Shown piece by piece: positions 7,436 through 14,769 of a stretch of DNA of 23,262 bases. A model generated the notes under the pieces. That model was not told the DNA's origin, did not search any database, and saw only the letters and a list, made by a program, of their open reading frames with translations. A program made the position numbers and the translations under genes. Numbering within the stretch: the stretch's first letter is position 1; every line of letters starts with the position of its first letter. The stretch comes from an uncultured Bacteroidota bacterium (GTDB lineage Bacteria; Bacteroidota; Bacteroidia; Flavobacteriales; Flavobacteriaceae), in NCBI GenBank assembly GCA_903819815.1, contig CAIJFC010000107.1:1-23262 (forward strand). The letters are read 5' to 3'.

Positions 7436-8185
7436 ATGAAATTGATAAAAAATACTTTTTGGCTACTATGGCGGATTTGGTTTCACGTTATGTTGGCCTT
7501 ACCTCTATTAATAATGGGGCCAATTATGTTTCTTTTTCTACTTAAAGAAAAGTGGTATCCGTATTTCTTTGTTTTAGCAAGAATATGGGCAAAATTTGCG
7601 CTTTTTGGAACTGGATTTTATTATAAAATTGATCGCGAACAGAAATTTGAGGCCAATAAAAGCTATATGTTAATTGCCAATCATACTTCAATGACCGACA
7701 TTATGTTGATGCTTGCCGTTTCCAACCAGCCTTTTGTATTTGTAGGCAAAATTGAATTGGCAAAGATTCCGCTTTTTGGATTTTTCTATAAAAGAAGCTG
7801 TATTTTAGTGGATAGAAGTAATTCTAGAAGCCGAATGGAAGTATTTGAACTTGCTCAAAAAAGATTGAAACAAGGATTGAGTATTTGTATTTTCCCTGAA
7901 GGCGGAGTTCCATCGGATGAATCTATCGTTTTGGCCGATTTTAAAGATGGTGCATTTCGCTTAGCAATTGAACATCAAATTCCAATAGTGCCAATAACTT
8001 TTCCTGACAATAAAAAGAGAATGTCTTATACCTTTTTTAGCGGAAGCATGGGGGTTATGAGGGCAAAAGTCCACCCATTTATTAATACAACGGGGATGAC
8101 AATTGAAAACAAAACCGATATTCGAAAATTAAAAACGGAATCTTGGAATAGTATTCACAAGCAACTTTTAGAATATAACAGATAA
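7436..8185 (+). CDS. 1-acyl-sn-glycerol-3-phosphate acyltransferase family protein (PlsC-like), copy 1
   Basis: 249 residues. An N-terminal hydrophobic region (about 8-36) should tie it to the inner membrane. The acyltransferase box HTSMTD (His83 to Asp88) is the catalytic HxxxxD, and FPEGG (153-157) is the glycerol-phosphate-binding block; VGKIELAKIPLFGFFYKR lies between them, as in the family. It would transfer an acyl chain to lysophosphatidic acid or a related lyso-lipid. PlsC relatives in this phylum also acylate other lipids, so the acceptor is open. The gene is divergent from trpS, ends in a shared terminator facing recA, and seems monocistronic. Confidence 0.88.
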   Translation: MKLIKNTFWLLWRIWFHVMLALPLLIMGPIMFLFLLKEKWYPYFFVLARIWAKFALFGTGFYYKIDREQKFEANKSYMLIANHTSMTDIMLMLAVSNQPFVFVGKIELAKIPLFGFFYKRSCILVDRSNSRSRMEVFELAQKRLKQGLSICIFPEGGVPSDESIVLADFKDGAFRLAIEHQIPIVPITFPDNKKRMSYTFFSGSMGVMRAKVHPFINTTGMTIENKTDIRKLKTESWNSIHKQLLEYNR

Positions 8186-8217
8186 AAAAAATGCTCATTT
8201 TCATGAGCATTTTTTTA
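8184..8217. terminator. Bidirectional intrinsic terminator between plsC-like gene and recA
   Basis: A perfect 8-bp stem, ATGCTCAT (8191-8198) with ATGAGCAT (8203-8210), has a TTTC loop, an A-run on the left and a T-run on the right. It follows the acyltransferase stop (8185) and precedes the recA stop (8219 on the minus strand), so it serves both convergent genes. Confidence 0.92.
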
Positions 8218-8218
8218 T

Positions 8219-9223
8219 TTAAGCATTAACTTCTTTAATATGTTCTTTAATTTTAAGTTCTAATTCATCCGCCATTTCGGGGTTGTCTTTAATTAGCGCT
8301 TTTACCGCATCACGACCTTGACCTAATTTTGTTTCACCATAACTAAACCAAGAACCTGACTTTTTAATTATTTCAAATTCTACAGCTAAATCTAAAATCT
8401 CACCTGATTTGGAAACTCCTTCGCCATACATTATATCAAATTCTGCGACTTTAAATGGTGGTGCAACTTTGTTTTTTACCACTTTCACTTTCGTTCGGTT
8501 TCCAATCACATTGTCACCGTCTTTAATTTGTGTGGAACGACGTATATCTAATCTTACTGAAGCGTAGAATTTTAATGCGTTTCCTCCTGTAGTAGTTTCA
8601 GGGCTTCCAAACATAACTCCAATTTTCTCTCTCAACTGATTGATAAAGAAAACGGTACAATTTGTTTTACTGATAGTTCCGGTTAATTTTCTTAATGCTT
8701 GAGACATTAAACGTGCGTGTAATCCCATTTTAGAATCACCCATTTCGCCTTCAATTTCACTTTTTGGTGTTAATGCGGCAACTGAGTCAATTACAACAAT
8801 ATCAATTGCCCCTGAACGAATTAAATTCTCAGCAATTTCTAAAGCTTGTTCTCCATTGTCAGGTTGAGAAATGATTAAATTCTCAATATCAACGCCTAAT
8901 TTTTCTGCATAAGTTCTATCAAAAGCATGTTCTGCATCTATAAAAGCAGCAATTCCTCCGGCCTTTTGAGCTTCGGCAATAGCATGTAAAGTTAAGGTTG
9001 TTTTCCCTGAAGATTCTGGGCCATATATTTCAATAACTCTTCCTCTCGGGTATCCATTTACACCTAAAGCTAAATCCAATCCTAAAGATCCTGACGAGAT
9101 TGTTTCTACTTCTTCAACGGCTTTGTCCCCCATTTTCATTACGGTTCCCTTACCATAAGTCTTGTCTAATTTGTCTAATGTAAGTTGGAGGGCTTTTAAT
9201 TTGGCTTCTTTTTCTGAACTCAT
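8219..9223 (-). CDS. recA: Recombinase RecA
   Basis: 334 residues from the ATG at 9223. An upstream ATG at 9235 would add MKEK, but Bacteroidota RecA usually begins at MSSEKEAKLKAL. RecA forms filaments on single-stranded DNA, exchanges strands and triggers SOS cleavage. Walker A is GPESSGKT (residues 68-75), Walker B is IDIVVIDSVAAL, and the DNA-binding loops fall in GEMGDSKMGLHARLMSQALR and in INQLREKIGVMFGSPETTTG. The protein is short at its C-terminus and lacks a long acidic tail, which fits its phylum. A promoter sits 32 bases upstream. I see no obvious palindromic operator there. Confidence 0.98.
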   Translation of the reverse strand: MSSEKEAKLKALQLTLDKLDKTYGKGTVMKMGDKAVEEVETISSGSLGLDLALGVNGYPRGRVIEIYGPESSGKTTLTLHAIAEAQKAGGIAAFIDAEHAFDRTYAEKLGVDIENLIISQPDNGEQALEIAENLIRSGAIDIVVIDSVAALTPKSEIEGEMGDSKMGLHARLMSQALRKLTGTISKTNCTVFFINQLREKIGVMFGSPETTTGGNALKFYASVRLDIRRSTQIKDGDNVIGNRTKVKVVKNKVAPPFKVAEFDIMYGEGVSKSGEILDLAVEFEIIKKSGSWFSYGETKLGQGRDAVKALIKDNPEMADELELKIKEHIKEVNA

Positions 9224-9255
9224 CTTTTCTTTCATTTAGTTTCACTTATTTTTAG

Positions 9256-9285
9256 TAAAAATAGTTATTTTTTTTGAAGATACAA
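9256..9285 (-). promoter_or_regulatory. Bacteroidota-type promoter of recA
   Basis: On the minus strand TTG (complement of 9283-9285), 19 bases, then TATTTTTA (complement of 9256-9263). The last base of the -7 box differs from TAnnTTTG. The spacing is good and gives a leader of roughly 30 bases to the ATG at 9223. Confidence 0.55.
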
Positions 9286-9344
9286 GTGGTGAATTAATAA
9301 AGAATTTAGAATCACAAAAAAACCACCACAAAATAATAATTTCG

Positions 9345-9352
9345 TACTTTTG
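9345..9352 (+). promoter_or_regulatory. Bacteroidota -7 box (TACTTTTG) for the second PlsC gene
   Basis: TACTTTTG fits TAnnTTTG exactly and ends 17 bases before the ATG at 9370. No TTG is visible at the -33 distance, where the sequence is a run of A and CCA. Confidence 0.6.
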
Positions 9353-9369
9353 ACCGCAATAATAAAGCA

Positions 9370-10104
9370 ATGGAAAAAATAATATCCTACCCAATTTCTA
9401 TAATTAGCCTACTTCTGTTTTTGCTAACCATAGTTATTTTTCATCCTATTCAATGGATTTGCTTTAATCTATTTGGATACCAAGCTCATAAAAAAAGTGT
9501 TGATTACCTCAATTTTATTTTACTAAGAATTGCCCATTTATTAGGAATAACCTTCAAAATTGAAAATCGGGAGTTTATACCTAAAGGGGTTCCGATCATT
9601 TTTGTTGCCAATCATCAAAGTTTGTATGATATTATCGGGATCATTTGGTTCTTGAGAAGATTTCATCCAAAATTTGTAAGCAAAAAAGAATTAGGCAAAG
9701 GAATTCCCAGTATTTCCTATAATTTAAACCATGGCGGATCGGTATTAATTGACAGGAATGATCCTAAACAAGCAATTTTAGAAATTAAAAAATTATCAAA
9801 ATATATTGAAAAAACGAAGCGTGCGGCGGTAATTTTCCCCGAAGGAACGCGAACCAGGACCGGAAAACCTAAAGAATTTGCGAAAAGTGGTTTAAAAATT
9901 CTCTGTAAATACGCTCCTTCAGCATTTGTTGTGCCAATTACTATCAATAATTCGTGGAAATTCTTTAAATTTGGCTTTTTGCCCTTCGGCCTCGGGATTA
10001 GAATTGTTTTTACTATTCACGAAGCAATTTCTGTTAAAAATTCAAATAGTGATGAATTAACTAATATAACAGAAGGCCTAATAACTAAAAATATAATTAC
10101 TTAA
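9370..10104 (+). CDS. 1-acyl-sn-glycerol-3-phosphate acyltransferase family protein (PlsC-like), copy 2
   Basis: 244 residues. A strong N-terminal membrane segment covers about residues 8-35. The catalytic box is HQSLYD (His82 to Asp87) and the phosphate-binding block is FPEGTRTR (156-163); this is the canonical FPEGTRS-type motif and fits PlsC better than copy 1, which has FPEGG. The reaction would be acylation of lysophosphatidic acid to phosphatidic acid at the cytoplasmic face of the membrane. It is followed within 51 bases by an acyl-ACP desaturase on the same strand, which suggests a small membrane-lipid unit, although a hairpin lies in the gap. Of the two copies this is the stronger candidate for the housekeeping enzyme, but I would not assign plsC without a tree. 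Confidence 0.9.
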   Translation: MEKIISYPISIISLLLFLLTIVIFHPIQWICFNLFGYQAHKKSVDYLNFILLRIAHLLGITFKIENREFIPKGVPIIFVANHQSLYDIIGIIWFLRRFHPKFVSKKELGKGIPSISYNLNHGGSVLIDRNDPKQAILEIKKLSKYIEKTKRAAVIFPEGTRTRTGKPKEFAKSGLKILCKYAPSAFVVPITINNSWKFFKFGFLPFGLGIRIVFTIHEAISVKNSNSDELTNITEGLITKNIIT

Positions 10105-10110
10105 TTTAAT

Positions 10111-10137
10111 TTATAGCCCTATATAATTAGGCTATAA
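10111..10137 (+). repeat. Inverted repeat between PlsC copy 2 and the desaturase gene
   Basis: TTATAGCC (10111-10118) and GGCTATAA (10130-10137) can form an 8-bp stem with an 11-base loop. There is no T-run after it, so it is a poor intrinsic terminator. It could be an attenuator, a protein-binding site or an mRNA-stabilising hairpin. Confidence 0.45.
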
Positions 10138-10155
10138 ATATAATATGATTTAAAT

Positions 10156-11142
10156 ATGTCAATAAAAAACATGCGTCTCGAAGTGATGCAATTTCTTGAA
10201 AAAAATGTAGATACTTTTGTAGACAATTATCTTATTCCTGTTGAAACTATTTGGCAACCTACTGATTTTTTACCCAATTCACAAAGTGAAAATTTCTATG
10301 AAGAAGTAAGAGAATTAAGAGAAATCGCTAAAGATTTACCCTACGATTTCTGGGTTACATTAGTTGGTGATACCATAACCGAAGAAGCGCTGCCAACTTA
10401 TGAATCTTGGTTAATGGACGTGGAAGGAATTGACCAAGTGGAAGCTAACGGCTGGTCAAAATGGATTCGCCAATGGACTGGTGAAGAAAATCGTCATGGA
10501 GATTTGTTAAGTAAATACCTCTATTTGTCGGGTCGTGTAAACATGCGTGAAGTAGAAATGACAACGCAACATTTGATAAATGATGGTTTTGATATTGGTA
10601 CCGGAAGAGATCCCTACAAGAACTTTGTGTATACTAGTTTCCAAGAATTAGCTACCTATGTTTCTCACAACCGTGTGGCACAATTAGCAAAATCTTATGG
10701 TGATAATAAATTATCTAAAATTTGCAAAATGATTGCAGGTGATGAAATGCGTCACCACCACGCTTATAGTGAATTTGTAAATCGTATTTTCCAAGTGGAT
10801 CCAAGCGAAATGATGCTTGCTTTTCAATATATGATGAAACAAAAAATCGTGATGCCGGCACAATTTTTAAGAGAATCAGGTGAGAAAATAAGCTCTGCCT
10901 TTGAACATTTTTCTGATTCAGCTCAAAGAATTGGAGTTTATACCGCTTCCGATTATGTGGATATAATGCAAAAATTAATTGATAAATGGGAAATTGATAA
11001 AATTTCAAATTTAACTGACGATGCCGAAAAAGCCCGTGATTATTTGATGAAACTTCCTTCTAGAATGGCTAAAATATCTGAAAGATTAATCATTCCTCAA
11101 GAATCTCAAGTTTTTAAATGGGTGGAACCAGCAAGAATATAA
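10156..11142 (+). CDS. Acyl-[acyl-carrier-protein] desaturase (soluble di-iron)
   Basis: 328 residues, the normal size for the soluble plant-type stearoyl-ACP desaturase family. Both di-iron motifs are intact: EENRH (residues 110-114) and DEMRH (196-200), with further conserved Glu near 77-78 and in FQELATY (about 162-168). The enzyme would place a cis double bond in an ACP-bound acyl chain using O2 and reduced ferredoxin, thereby tuning membrane fluidity. It has no membrane segment, unlike DesA-type desaturases. It lies just after a PlsC-type acyltransferase, which would use the products. The start at 10156 gives the usual MSIKNMRLEVM beginning; an ATG five codons in is also possible. It ends in a strong terminator. 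Confidence 0.93.
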   Translation: MSIKNMRLEVMQFLEKNVDTFVDNYLIPVETIWQPTDFLPNSQSENFYEEVRELREIAKDLPYDFWVTLVGDTITEEALPTYESWLMDVEGIDQVEANGWSKWIRQWTGEENRHGDLLSKYLYLSGRVNMREVEMTTQHLINDGFDIGTGRDPYKNFVYTSFQELATYVSHNRVAQLAKSYGDNKLSKICKMIAGDEMRHHHAYSEFVNRIFQVDPSEMMLAFQYMMKQKIVMPAQFLRESGEKISSAFEHFSDSAQRIGVYTASDYVDIMQKLIDKWEIDKISNLTDDAEKARDYLMKLPSRMAKISERLIIPQESQVFKWVEPARI

Positions 11143-11161
11143 TAAAATAACTTAGTATACT

Positions 11162-11208
11162 AAATGTTGGATTTTGAAGTAACTCTTTAAGATTCAACAT
11201 TTTTTTTA
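11162..11208 (+). terminator. Intrinsic terminator after the desaturase gene
   Basis: AATGTTG (11163-11169) pairs with CAACATT (11195-11201), and the stem continues through GATTTT/AAGATT with G-U pairs to about 13-14 bp, followed by a T-run. It starts 20 bases after the desaturase stop, so the HD gene at 11221 probably needs its own promoter. Confidence 0.75.
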
Positions 11209-11220
11209 AAATATAATTTT

Positions 11221-11874
11221 ATGACACCGCAAAATCTAATAAACGATACCATTGCATTTGTAAAAAAAGAGCTTGAAAATGCAGAAGGCGGTCACGATTG
11301 GTTTCATATAGAACGCGTTTATAAAAATGCTTTGCTTATCGCAAATGGAGAAAATTGCGATATTTTAATAGTGCAATTGGGGGCTTTACTTCACGATATT
11401 GCCGATAGTAAATTTCATGATGGTGATGAAACTGTTGGCCCTAAAAAAGCTCGATTATTTTTAGAAAGTAAAAATTTCCCTGAAAACACAATTGCTAATG
11501 TAGTAAATGTTATTGAAAATATATCCTTCAAAGGCGGTCATGAAACCAAAAAATTCAGTTCTTTAGAATTAGATATTGTTCAAGATGCAGATCGTTTAGA
11601 CGCCATTGGGGCCATCGGGATTGCAAGAACTTTCAACTACGGAGGATTTAAAAATAGAGCTATTTACAACCCTAAAATAAACCCAAATCTTCACATGAGT
11701 AAAGAAGAATATAAAAATTCTGATGCCCCAACAATTAATCATTTCTATGAAAAATTGTTGCTTTTGAAAGATAAAATGAACACTAAAACAGGCAAAGAAA
11801 TTGCAGCACAACGGCACGAGTTCATGGAGTTGTTTTTAGACCAATTTTATGATGAGTGGAACGGTGAAAAATAA
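11221..11874 (+). CDS. HD-domain hydrolase (YedJ-like)
   Basis: 217 residues with the HD-superfamily metal-site pattern: a first His in GGHDWFHIERVYKNA (about 23-37), the HD pair LLHDIAD (His58-Asp59), and a late Asp in QDADRLDAIGAIGIART (Asp122). The arrangement with a distinctive FNYGG and a C-terminal helix rich in Lys and Glu matches the small YedJ/YpgQ-type predicted phosphohydrolases, several of which act on nucleotides. The real substrate is unknown. The gene ends one base before the stop of the convergent enoyl-CoA hydratase, with no terminator in between. I see no TAnnTTTG box directly upstream. Confidence 0.85.
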   Translation: MTPQNLINDTIAFVKKELENAEGGHDWFHIERVYKNALLIANGENCDILIVQLGALLHDIADSKFHDGDETVGPKKARLFLESKNFPENTIANVVNVIENISFKGGHETKKFSSLELDIVQDADRLDAIGAIGIARTFNYGGFKNRAIYNPKINPNLHMSKEEYKNSDAPTINHFYEKLLLLKDKMNTKTGKEIAAQRHEFMELFLDQFYDEWNGEK

Positions 11875-11875
11875 A

Positions 11876-12658
11876 TTATTCTCCTTTAAAATCAGGTTTT
11901 CTTTTTTCTAAAAAAGCAGTAGTTCCTTCTTTAAAATCTGCGGTTGCAAAACATTTTCCAAAAGCGGCAATTTCTGTTTTATACCCATTTACCCCTTCTT
12001 TATAATTGGCATTAATTGCTTTAATCGCTTGGCTTATTGCTACCGGTGAATTTCTTGCTATTTTTTGTCCAATGCCATTACAGAATTCTAGAAGTTCTGA
12101 TTGTGGTACAACATAATTTACTAAACCGTACGCTTTTGCTTCATCCGCAGTTAACATTCCCGCAGACATAATCATTTCCATTGCCTTTCCTTTTCCAACT
12201 AATTGTGGCAATCTTTGTGTGCCTCCGTACCCTGGAATTACGCCAAGTGAAACTTCAGGCAATCCCATTTTTGCATTTTCAGAAGCCACTCTAAAATGAC
12301 AAGACATAGCTAATTCTAATCCTCCGCCCAAGGCAAATCCATTTATTGCGGCTATTACGGGCGTAGCTAAATTTTCGATAAAATCAAATAATCCTGTTTG
12401 TCCTTGCAAAGCCAAATCAGCTCCTTCGGATTCAGAAAAATTAGCAAATTCAGAAATGTCTGCACCCGCAACAAATGCTTTATCGCCACTTCCCGTTAAA
12501 ATTATTACTCGAATTTCTTTATTATTTTCTAATATTTTAAAGGCTTCGTGTAATTCTAAAATGGTTGCTTTATTTAATGCGTTCAACTTTGTAGGTCGAT
12601 TGATAGTTACCGTTGCGCTGTTTGTTTCTTGAAAAACTAAGATATTTTCGTAGTTCAT
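11876..12658 (-). CDS. Enoyl-CoA hydratase/isomerase family protein (crotonase)
   Basis: 260 residues, standard for the crotonase family. The oxyanion-hole region FVAGADISEF (62-71) and GGGLELAMSC (111-120) are present, as are both catalytic acids of a true hydratase: Glu115 in GGGLE and Glu135 in GLPEVSLGVIPGYGGTQRL. Their spacing of 20 residues equals that of rat mitochondrial hydratase (Glu144 and Glu164). So addition of water to trans-2-enoyl-CoA in fatty-acid breakdown, or a short-chain crotonyl-CoA reaction, is likely. It is the last gene of a minus-strand run and starts 10 bases after the histidine kinase stop, yet has no clear functional tie to that kinase or to haem synthesis. Confidence 0.92.
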   Translation of the reverse strand: MNYENILVFQETNSATVTINRPTKLNALNKATILELHEAFKILENNKEIRVIILTGSGDKAFVAGADISEFANFSESEGADLALQGQTGLFDFIENLATPVIAAINGFALGGGLELAMSCHFRVASENAKMGLPEVSLGVIPGYGGTQRLPQLVGKGKAMEMIMSAGMLTADEAKAYGLVNYVVPQSELLEFCNGIGQKIARNSPVAISQAIKAINANYKEGVNGYKTEIAAFGKCFATADFKEGTTAFLEKRKPDFKGE

Positions 12659-12668
12659 TATGTTGATT

Positions 12669-14141
12669 TTATGAATTAATTATTGGTAAAGAAACCGTAA
12701 AAGTTGCTCCTTCACCCTGTTCTGTTTCAAATGTAATTGATCCTTTATAATTTTCAATAATATTTTTAATAATTCCTAACCCTAATCCCATTCCGCTATT
12801 TTTGGTGGTGAATTTAGGTTCAAATATTCGATCTATATTTGCGGTTTCAATGCCAATTCCATTGTCTTTTACCAAAATAAGAACGTTGTTTTCTTCTTTT
12901 TTTACCGATACCAAAATAGTTTTTTCTGTTTGATTTTCTGGTATTGATTGGATCGCATTTTTAACTAAATTAGTAATCACACGGATCAATTGCGCGCGAT
13001 CCATTTTAGAAATAATTTTCTTTTCTTCGCTTTCAAAAACGATATAATCTTCATTGAAAATATCCAATGTCAACTCAACCACATTCACCACATTTAAGGT
13101 TTCGTTTTGTTGCGCTGGCATCGATGCAAAATTAGAAAATGCTGATGCAACCGAACTCATGGTGTCAATTTGCTGAATTAAAGTCTTTGAATAATCGTTC
13201 AATTTTTGTTTTAAATCTGGGTCGTTGGGATCAAATTTTCGTTGGAAACTTTGCACCGTTAATCGCATTGGCGTAAGCGGATTTTTAATTTCGTGCGCCA
13301 CTTGTTTTGCCATTTCTCGCCACGCTTCTTCTCTTTCGCTTTGTGCTAATTTTATGGCACTTTCTTCTAATTCATCGACCATTCCATTGTAAGCACGAAT
13401 TAACAAATTGATTTCTTTGCTATTTGCTTCCAATACAATTTTCTCGTTTTTCTGATCCAAACTTGTGTCACGTAATTTGTCGGAAATTGTTTTTAAAGAC
13501 TTCGTGATATAGGTTGAAAGGAAATAGGCAACTCCAAAAGCAATAACCAACATAAACGCATAAACTTGTCCTAATTTTATCAAGAAATTTTGAAGTTCTG
13601 CTTCATAAAAACTATCGTCTTCCACATACGGAATGTTTAAAATTCCAAGCGGTTTAAACTTTTCATCTTTAATAATACTAAAGGAAGAACGGTTTTTAAC
13701 TCCGTCGATGTTTTTAATGTCAACGTATCTTTTTTCAATGGAAGATTGAACCAATTTTAAAATGTATTTCGGAATTGGAGGCGCTACGGGATCAACAGAA
13801 AAAGAAGCTTTTGAGGATTTTAATAGTTTTCCATCCAACCCAAAAATATTGATTTCTAAACCATGAATTTGTGATAATTCATGGATTTTATCTTTAAAAA
13901 TCAAGTCTAAATTATTGGCTGAAAGCGGATACGTTGTATTGGCGAGAACATAATTTATATGTTCGTTTATCGCCGTTTCCTTTCGTTCCAATCGCTCTTG
14001 ATGGTAAACTTTGGATTCGTTTTTAAATTGAATTATTGATATAGAAGCCATTAATATAGAAGCTATCAAAACCAATACAATCATCGATAGGAAAATCCTA
14101 GTTCTAAGGGAAAGCATTGACATTTTGAAATTAGCCGCCAT
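12669..14141 (-). CDS. Sensor histidine kinase, NtrY-like, membrane bound
   Basis: 490 residues. The order is TM1 (about 15-37), a periplasmic sensor loop of about 155 residues, TM2 (about 193-213), HAMP (about 210-265), a HisKA domain with the H-box VAHEIKNPLTPMRL (phospho-acceptor His283), then the ATP-binding domain with the N box NLVKNAIQSIPE (391-402), G1 DNGIGI (426-431) and the G2 run GMGLGLGIIKNII (450-462). The H-box with PLTPMRL is typical of NtrY/NtrB-type kinases. The loop has no motif I can assign to a ligand. No response regulator lies next to it; it sits three bases behind hemJ and ten before an enoyl-CoA hydratase. The start could also be one of the Met codons at residues 7 or 9. 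Confidence 0.93.
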   Translation of the reverse strand: MAANFKMSMLSLRTRIFLSMIVLVLIASILMASISIIQFKNESKVYHQERLERKETAINEHINYVLANTTYPLSANNLDLIFKDKIHELSQIHGLEINIFGLDGKLLKSSKASFSVDPVAPPIPKYILKLVQSSIEKRYVDIKNIDGVKNRSSFSIIKDEKFKPLGILNIPYVEDDSFYEAELQNFLIKLGQVYAFMLVIAFGVAYFLSTYITKSLKTISDKLRDTSLDQKNEKIVLEANSKEINLLIRAYNGMVDELEESAIKLAQSEREEAWREMAKQVAHEIKNPLTPMRLTVQSFQRKFDPNDPDLKQKLNDYSKTLIQQIDTMSSVASAFSNFASMPAQQNETLNVVNVVELTLDIFNEDYIVFESEEKKIISKMDRAQLIRVITNLVKNAIQSIPENQTEKTILVSVKKEENNVLILVKDNGIGIETANIDRIFEPKFTTKNSGMGLGLGIIKNIIENYKGSITFETEQGEGATFTVSLPIINS

Positions 14142-14144
14142 AAT

Positions 14145-14699
14145 TTAAGACTTATTTTTCTCTCTAATTCGTTTGTACATTTTAAATCCTAACATTATTA
14201 TTATTGAAAAAAGAAAGATTCCAACAACCCCGTAAATCCAGTTGAAAGCATTTTTTAATACAACTAAAAAAACAACCGCAAACAAAATTATGGTTGCCCC
14301 TTCATTCCACAAACGCATAAAATTGGAGGAGTATTTCACTTCATTTTTTTGTAATTCTTTATAAATACAGTGGCACTTAATATGGTATAAATACAATAAA
14401 AAAACAAATCCTAATTTCACATGCATCCAGGGCATTAATAACCACGCTTTTCCAATAGCCGTAAAAAATAGCATCCAAAAAGCAAAAATACTTGCTAAAA
14501 TAGCACTTGGCCAAGTGATAATATACCACAACCGGTACGTCATTATCTTATATTGATTTTGCAATATTTCCTTTTCAGGCGATGGTTTGTCGTTGGCTTC
14601 AATTTGGTAAACAAAAAGTCGGACAATATAAAAAAGCCCTGCAAACCAAGTGATTACAAAGATAAGATGAAGCGATTTTAGGTAGTTATAGTATTCCAT
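14145..14699 (-). CDS. hemJ: HemJ-family membrane protein, likely protoporphyrinogen IX oxidase
   Basis: 184 residues from ATG 14699. An upstream in-frame ATG at 14726 would code its first residues from an inverted repeat, so I reject it. The N-terminal segment YLKSLHLIFVITWFAGLFYI followed by VRLFVY is the HemJ signature. Later come the PWMHVKLGF helix and FMRLWNEGATIILFAVV, which match the RxxNE segment of the family. I count about four to five membrane helices. HemJ oxidises protoporphyrinogen IX to protoporphyrin IX. The usual His after RLFVY is Gln here. Homologues are often annotated as CopD-family proteins; the position directly downstream of hemH, and the absence of hemG or hemY in the window, support HemJ. 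Three bases separate it from the kinase. Confidence 0.85.
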   Translation of the reverse strand: MEYYNYLKSLHLIFVITWFAGLFYIVRLFVYQIEANDKPSPEKEILQNQYKIMTYRLWYIITWPSAILASIFAFWMLFFTAIGKAWLLMPWMHVKLGFVFLLYLYHIKCHCIYKELQKNEVKYSSNFMRLWNEGATIILFAVVFLVVLKNAFNWIYGVVGIFLFSIIIMLGFKMYKRIREKNKS

Positions 14700-14713
14700 A
14701 TTTTTATAAATTA

Positions 14714-14759
14714 GCCACGAATTCACAAATTCAAATTAAATAATTCGTGAATTCGTGGC
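14714..14759. repeat. REP-like inverted repeat between hemH and hemJ
   Basis: GCCACGAATTCAC (14714-14726) and GTGAATTCGTGGC (14747-14759) are exact reverse complements, 13 bp, separated by 20 bases; the stem may extend inwards after one mismatch. No T-run follows on the minus strand. I believe similar GAATTCGTGGC elements are scattered through Flavobacterium genomes, but that is recollection and not verified here. Confidence 0.8.
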
Positions 14760-14769
14760 AAAAAGTTTG

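Noticed and set aside
14700..14726. Upstream ATG extension of hemJ
   Set aside because: The first extra residues are coded by one arm of an inverted repeat, and the family starts at the ATG of 14699.
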